From Actinomycetes bacterium (GTDB lineage Bacteria; Actinomycetota; Acidimicrobiia; Acidimicrobiales; CADCSY01): a stretch of 16,218 nucleotides of DNA. The position numbers and the translations under genes were made by a program. A model generated the notes under the pieces. The model did no database searches, was not told the DNA's origin, and saw nothing but the letters and a program-made list of their open reading frames with translations. Positions 12,936 through 16,218 of this stretch are shown piece by piece; within the stretch, counting starts at the first letter, position 1, and every line of letters starts with the position of its first letter. Where the stretch lies: NCBI GenBank assembly GCA_025464025.1, contig JAODBP010000036.1:1-16218 (forward strand), given 5' to 3'.

Positions 12936-13571
12936 GTGCCTCAGCAGCCGGCGCTCCGCCTCCTCGTGCTCCACGGCGTGCGCCTCAAGGGCTTCGCCGA
13001 GGCCTCGGCGATCGCGGACCTGTGGCGGCTCGACGAGGGCGCGGTCGATGCCGAGCTCAAGGAGCTGGCCGACGACGGGTTCGTGCAGCGACGCGAGGGC
13101 CGGGTCACCGGATGGTCGCTGACGCCCGACGGCCGGGCCCAGCACGCCCACCTGGTGGCAGCCGAGCTGGAGGACGCCGGCACCCGGCCCGAGGTCGAGG
13201 TCGCCTACCGCTCGTTCCGCGAGGTGAACCCCGAGCTGCTGGCCACGTGCACGGCGTGGCAGCTGCGGGCCACCGAGACGGGCCAGTCGGTGAACGACCA
13301 CCTCGACCCCGCCTACGACGGGTCGGTGGTGCAGCGCCTGGCCGGCGTGCACGAGCGCATCGAGCCGGTGCTGGACGCCCTGGCCGCCGCCCTGTGGCGC
13401 TTCGGCCGCTACCCCGAGCGGCTGGCCAACGCCGTGCGCCGGGTGCAGCTGGGCGAGTCGGAGTGGTTCACCAAGCCCCTGCTCGACAGCTACCACACGG
13501 TCTGGTTCGAGCTGCACGAGGACCTGCTCGCCACGCTGGGGCTCCAGCGCGGCGCCGAAGGACGAGAATGA
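12936..13571 (+). CDS. MarR-like winged-helix regulatory protein upstream of dapA
   Basis: The 211-residue protein begins with a probable winged helix-turn-helix (about 8-70). SAIADLWRLDEGAVDAEL (24-41) would be the helix-turn-helix and DDGFVQRREGRVTGWSLT (46-63) the wing, ending in TPDGRAQH. A helical C-terminal domain (about 88-205) includes FTKPLLDSYHTVWFELHEDL (178-197), a conserved-looking block of unknown function. The GTG start is supported by the leaderless-type TAGCCT 6 nt upstream and by the coding pattern. dapA starts 11 nt after its stop, and the dapA Shine-Dalgarno overlaps that stop, so the genes are probably co-transcribed. Whether it controls lysine genes cannot be said; DNA binding is inferred from fold-like sequence only. 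Confidence 0.8.
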   Translation: MPQQPALRLLVLHGVRLKGFAEASAIADLWRLDEGAVDAELKELADDGFVQRREGRVTGWSLTPDGRAQHAHLVAAELEDAGTRPEVEVAYRSFREVNPELLATCTAWQLRATETGQSVNDHLDPAYDGSVVQRLAGVHERIEPVLDALAAALWRFGRYPERLANAVRRVQLGESEWFTKPLLDSYHTVWFELHEDLLATLGLQRGAEGRE

Positions 13572-13575
13572 GGAG
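13571..13575 (+). promoter_or_regulatory. Ribosome binding site of dapA
   Basis: AGGAG lies 7 nt before the dapA ATG (13583) and shares its first base with the TGA stop of the preceding gene. This fixes the dapA start and suggests translational coupling. Confidence 0.85.
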
Positions 13576-13582
13576 CCGGTAG

Positions 13583-14464
13583 ATGGCACGCTTCGGAGAG
13601 GTGCTCACCGCCATGGTGACGCCGTTCAACGACGACCTGTCCGTCGACGTCGACGGTGCGGTCGAGCTGGCCCGCTGGCTGGCCGACCACGGCAACGACG
13701 GCCTGGTGGTGGCCGGCACGACCGGCGAGAGCCCGACGCTGACCGACGACGAGCAGATCGAACTGGGCCAGGCGGTCGCCGAGGCCGTGACGATCCCCGT
13801 CGTGCTCGGCACCGGCAGCAACGACACCCGCCACGGCATCGAGCTCACCAAGCGGGCCAAGGCCACCGGCGCGGCCGGCGTGCTGATGGTGACGCCGTAC
13901 TACAACCGACCGTCGCAGGCCGGCATCGACGCCCACTTCCGGGCCATGGCCGAGGCCACCGACCTGCCGGTGATGCTCTACGACATCGCCTTCCGCACCG
14001 GCCGGGCCATCGCCACCGACACGCTGCTCACGCTCGCCCGCGAGGTGAAGAACATCGTGGCCGTGAAGGACGCCAGCGGCGACATCCCCCAGGCTGCCCA
14101 GCGGGTGGCGCTGGCGCCGTCGGGCTTCGAGCTCTACAGCGGCGAGGACGTGGTGAACCTGCCGCTCCTGTCCATCGGTGCCGTGGGCCTCGTCGGCGTG
14201 GCCACCCACTGGTGCGGCCAGGAGGCCAAGGACATGGTCACCGCGTTCAAGAAGGGCGACGTCGAGGAGGCTCGGAGGATCAACCAGCGCCTCATCGAGA
14301 GCTGGGCCTTCGAGAGCGGCGACCCGAACCCCAACCCGATCCCGACGAAGGCGATGTTGCGCACCATGGGACTCCCAGCCGGTCAGACCCGCCCGCCCAT
14401 GGGGCCCTGCCCCGACGGTCTCGAGGACCGTGCCCGCGAGGTACTGAAGAACCTTCGTGGCTAG
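13583..14464 (+). CDS. dapA: 4-hydroxy-tetrahydrodipicolinate synthase
   Basis: DapA condenses pyruvate with aspartate semialdehyde, the first committed step of diaminopimelate and lysine synthesis; the fold is a TIM barrel and the family usually forms tetramers. The 293-residue length is typical. GTTGES (45-50) holds the active-site threonines, TPYYNRPSQAG (104-114) the Y107 of the proton relay, LYDIAFRTG (132-140) gives Y133 and R138, and K162 in VAVKDASGD is the Schiff-base lysine. The usual YDIP-(G/V)-RT stretch has Ala-Phe between Ile and Arg, a mild departure beside the substrate arginine. NPNPIPTK (249-256) is a conserved C-terminal block. AGGAG gives the start. The stop overlaps the rnj start by 8 nt (GTGGCTAG). 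dapA-rnj adjacency is conserved in actinobacteria. Confidence 0.97.
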   Translation: MARFGEVLTAMVTPFNDDLSVDVDGAVELARWLADHGNDGLVVAGTTGESPTLTDDEQIELGQAVAEAVTIPVVLGTGSNDTRHGIELTKRAKATGAAGVLMVTPYYNRPSQAGIDAHFRAMAEATDLPVMLYDIAFRTGRAIATDTLLTLAREVKNIVAVKDASGDIPQAAQRVALAPSGFELYSGEDVVNLPLLSIGAVGLVGVATHWCGQEAKDMVTAFKKGDVEEARRINQRLIESWAFESGDPNPNPIPTKAMLRTMGLPAGQTRPPMGPCPDGLEDRAREVLKNLRG

Positions 14465-16112
14465 CCCCGTCCGCATCACCTTCCTCGGCGGCCTGGGCGA
14501 GATCGGGCGCAACTGCGCCGCCTTCGAGCTGGAGGGGAAGATCCTCCTCCTCGACTGCGGCCTCATGTTCCCCGAGGCCGAGCACCTCGGCATCGACCTG
14601 ATCCTCCCCGACTTCACGTGGCTCAAGGAGAACGCCGACCGGGTGATCGGCTGCATCCTCACCCACGGCCACGAGGACCACGCCGGCGGCCTGTCGTACC
14701 TGCTGCGCGACCTGTCGTTCCCGCTCTACAGCTCGGCGCTCACCCTCGGCCTGGCCCGCAACCGCATCGAGGAGGCCGGCCTCCTCGATCGCACCAGCTT
14801 CAACGTCGTCGAGGACGGCGAGCGGCGCATGATCGGCCCGTTCGACGTGGAGTTCATCCCCGTCACCCACTCGGTGCCGCACGGGTTCGCCACCGCGTTC
14901 CACACGCCGCAGGGCGTCATCCTCCACTCCGGCGACTGGAAGCTCGACCTCACACCCGTCGACGGGCGCCACACCGACCTCGGCCGCATCGGCGCCATCG
15001 AGGTCGAGGAGGGCGTCCGCCTGCTGCTGGCCGACTCCACCAACGCCGAGGAGCCGGGCTACACCCGCTCGGAGTCGACGATCGGCGCCTCGCTCCGGAC
15101 GATCTTCGCCGCCAACGCCGACCGCCGCATCGTCATCGCCTGCTTCGCCAGCCACATCCACCGCGTGCAGCAGATCGCCGACATCGCCATCGAGCAGGGC
15201 CGCAAGATCGCCACGCTCGGCCTGTCGATGAAGAAGAACATCCGCCTGGCGCGCGACATGGGGCTGCTCACGATCCCCGACGCCTCGATCTGCGACATCG
15301 CCGACCTCGACGAGGTCGCACCGGAGAAGGTCTGCGTGATCTCCACCGGCTCCCAGGGCGAGCCCATGTCCGCGCTGAGCCGCATGGCGTCGAACGACAA
15401 CAAGTGGATCCGCATCGGGGCCGACGACACGGTGATCCTCTCGTCGCACCCGATCCCTGGCAACGAGACGTCGGTGGGCAAGGTCATCGACGGCCTGCAC
15501 CGCATGGGCGCCGAGGTCATCCACTCCGGCATCGCCGACGTGCACGTGAGCGGGCACGCCAAGAGCGAGGAGATCAAGACCCTCCTCGCCCTGGCCCGGC
15601 CCGAGTGGTTCGTGCCGGTGCACGGCGAGTATCGCCACCTGTTCCACCACGGTCGCCTCGGCGAGCTGATGGGCGTCGAGTCGGACAAGGTCCTGATCTC
15701 GCTCGACGGCGACCAGCTCGAGCTCAACGACGACGGCCTGGTGAAGGTGGGCGAGGTGCCGGCCGGCTACCTCTACGTCGACGGCGCCGGCCTCGGCGAC
15801 GTGGGCCACGGCGTGCTGCGCGACCGCCGCATCCTCGCCGAGGAGGGCGTGGTCGTGGTCATCGTCACGGTCGACGTGAAGTCGGGCGAGGTCATCGCCG
15901 GGCCCGAGATCATCACCCGCGGCTGGGTCTACGCCCCCGAGGCCGAGGACCTGCTCGAGGAGGCCCGGGCCGCGGTGATCCGGGGCATCGAGGAGGCCGA
16001 CGAGACCGACGTCGAGACGATCCGCCGCCATGCCCGCAAGGCGCTCGGGCAGTTCGTCAGCGACCGGACCCGCCGCCGCCCGATGATCGTTCCCGTGGTC
16101 ATGGAGGCCTGA
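14457..16112 (+). CDS. rnj: Ribonuclease J
   Basis: RNase J combines endonuclease and 5'-3' exonuclease activity in RNA decay and rRNA maturation. The 551-residue protein begins with the beta-lactamase strand FLGGLGEIGRN (9-19). It carries the metallo-beta-lactamase zinc motif HGHEDH (70-75), further ligand regions THSVPHG (137-143) and HSGDWK (157-162), the beta-CASP block STGSQGEPMSAL (296-307), VSGHA (364-368), and VHGEYRH (388-394) near the third-domain boundary. A C-terminal domain (about 440-551) completes the usual architecture. The GTG start is inside the dapA end (GTGGCTAG); GAAGAA about 8-10 nt upstream is a weak Shine-Dalgarno, and coupling is likely. Together with pnp it places two RNA-degradation enzymes at the ends of this window. 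Confidence 0.97.
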   Translation: MASPVRITFLGGLGEIGRNCAAFELEGKILLLDCGLMFPEAEHLGIDLILPDFTWLKENADRVIGCILTHGHEDHAGGLSYLLRDLSFPLYSSALTLGLARNRIEEAGLLDRTSFNVVEDGERRMIGPFDVEFIPVTHSVPHGFATAFHTPQGVILHSGDWKLDLTPVDGRHTDLGRIGAIEVEEGVRLLLADSTNAEEPGYTRSESTIGASLRTIFAANADRRIVIACFASHIHRVQQIADIAIEQGRKIATLGLSMKKNIRLARDMGLLTIPDASICDIADLDEVAPEKVCVISTGSQGEPMSALSRMASNDNKWIRIGADDTVILSSHPIPGNETSVGKVIDGLHRMGAEVIHSGIADVHVSGHAKSEEIKTLLALARPEWFVPVHGEYRHLFHHGRLGELMGVESDKVLISLDGDQLELNDDGLVKVGEVPAGYLYVDGAGLGDVGHGVLRDRRILAEEGVVVVIVTVDVKSGEVIAGPEIITRGWVYAPEAEDLLEEARAAVIRGIEEADETDVETIRRHARKALGQFVSDRTRRRPMIVPVVMEA

Positions 16113-16140
16113 GCTCCACCACGGTCGTGGGGACGGGCGC
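16113..16140 (+). other. Short post-rnj spacer, weak stem only
   Basis: CCACG (16119-16123) and CGTGG (16126-16130) could pair with a 2-nt loop just after the rnj stop. The stem is too short and lacks a T-tract, so I do not call a terminator. Nothing else is visible in this spacer. Confidence 0.3.
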
Positions 16141-16169
16141 TACCCTGATCCCTGGCGGGCGGCCGGAGG
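16141..16169 (+). promoter_or_regulatory. Promoter-like -10 and strong Shine-Dalgarno downstream of rnj
   Basis: TACCCT (16141-16146) fits TANNNT, and GGAGG (16165-16169) is a strong ribosome binding site placed 8 nt before an ATG. A transcript starting near 16153 would carry the Shine-Dalgarno in a short leader. No clear -35 is visible. Confidence 0.4.
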
Positions 16170-16177
16170 TTCCTGGC

Positions 16178-16207
16178 ATGCCCGATTTCACCCAGGCGCG
16201 GAAGTAG
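16178..16207 (+). CDS. Possible 9-residue leader peptide ORF
   Basis: ATG at 16178 follows GGAGG by 8 nt and opens a frame of nine codons (MPDFTQARK) ending in TAG at 16205-16207. It lies in the 106-nt tail after rnj, behind a TANNNT element. Strong initiation signals before such a short frame suggest a leader peptide controlling the next gene, which is outside the window. It could also be a chance ORF or the start of a gene broken by a frameshift. The peptide is not one I recognise and has no run of a single amino acid typical of attenuators. Confidence 0.3.
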   Translation: MPDFTQARK

Positions 16208-16218
16208 CGTCGGTCGGA

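Noticed and set aside
14292..16031. 579-codon minus-strand frame opposite rnj
   Set aside because: Composition is that of an antisense shadow; rnj has every metallo-beta-lactamase motif.

Overview
The window is G+C-rich DNA from an actinomycete-type chromosome. It uses GTG and TTG starts, is packed with overlapping genes, and has several TANNNT promoters placed 5-8 nt before a start codon. The gene order pnp - M16 protease - dapB at the left and dapA - rnj at the right is the conserved actinobacterial neighbourhood. The diiron, acyl-CoA and TetR genes between them make me think of Acidimicrobiia, but that placement is inference. I see no tRNA, rRNA, CRISPR array, transposase, integrase or phage gene.

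Layout. (1) Bases 1-3382, plus strand: the C-terminal part of polynucleotide phosphorylase, an M16 zinc protease starting on the base after the pnp stop, and dapB overlapping the protease by 4 nt. (2) Bases 3379-8622, minus strand, read right to left: a DedA/VTT membrane protein, an SDR oxidoreductase, a DUF885 metallopeptidase-like protein, a HAD phosphatase and a 14-helix MFS drug exporter. The first three are coupled by 8-nt overlaps. The cluster converges on dapB, and the two terminal genes share a CTAG at their stop codons. (3) Bases 8668-10902, plus strand: an AMP-forming fatty acyl-CoA synthetase and a TetR regulator. (4) Bases 10903-11118: a 216-bp spacer with four separate inverted repeats and a good promoter. 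(5) Bases 11119-12868: a second TetR regulator, paralogous to the first, overlapping a ferritin-like diiron protein with two exact E-X28-DEARH half-sites. (6) Bases 12936-16112, plus strand: a winged-helix protein, dapA and the ribonuclease rnj, closely spaced or overlapping. The last 106 bases hold a promoter-like element and a 9-codon ORF with a strong ribosome binding site.

How the genes fit together. pnp and rnj are the exo- and endo/5'-exo-ribonucleases of RNA turnover. dapA and dapB catalyse consecutive steps of diaminopimelate/lysine synthesis. The roughly 10 kb between the two dap genes looks like an accessory block concerned with lipid activation or oxidation (acyl-CoA synthetase, SDR, diiron protein, TetR regulators), membrane functions (DedA, MFS) and general hydrolases.

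The most unusual signal is a 58/59-bp dispersed repeat present twice in the same orientation. One copy supplies the stop codon of the acyl-CoA synthetase and runs up to the Shine-Dalgarno of TetR1. The other forms most of the apparent N-terminus of the HAD protein. The second most unusual is the operator-like spacer before TetR2.
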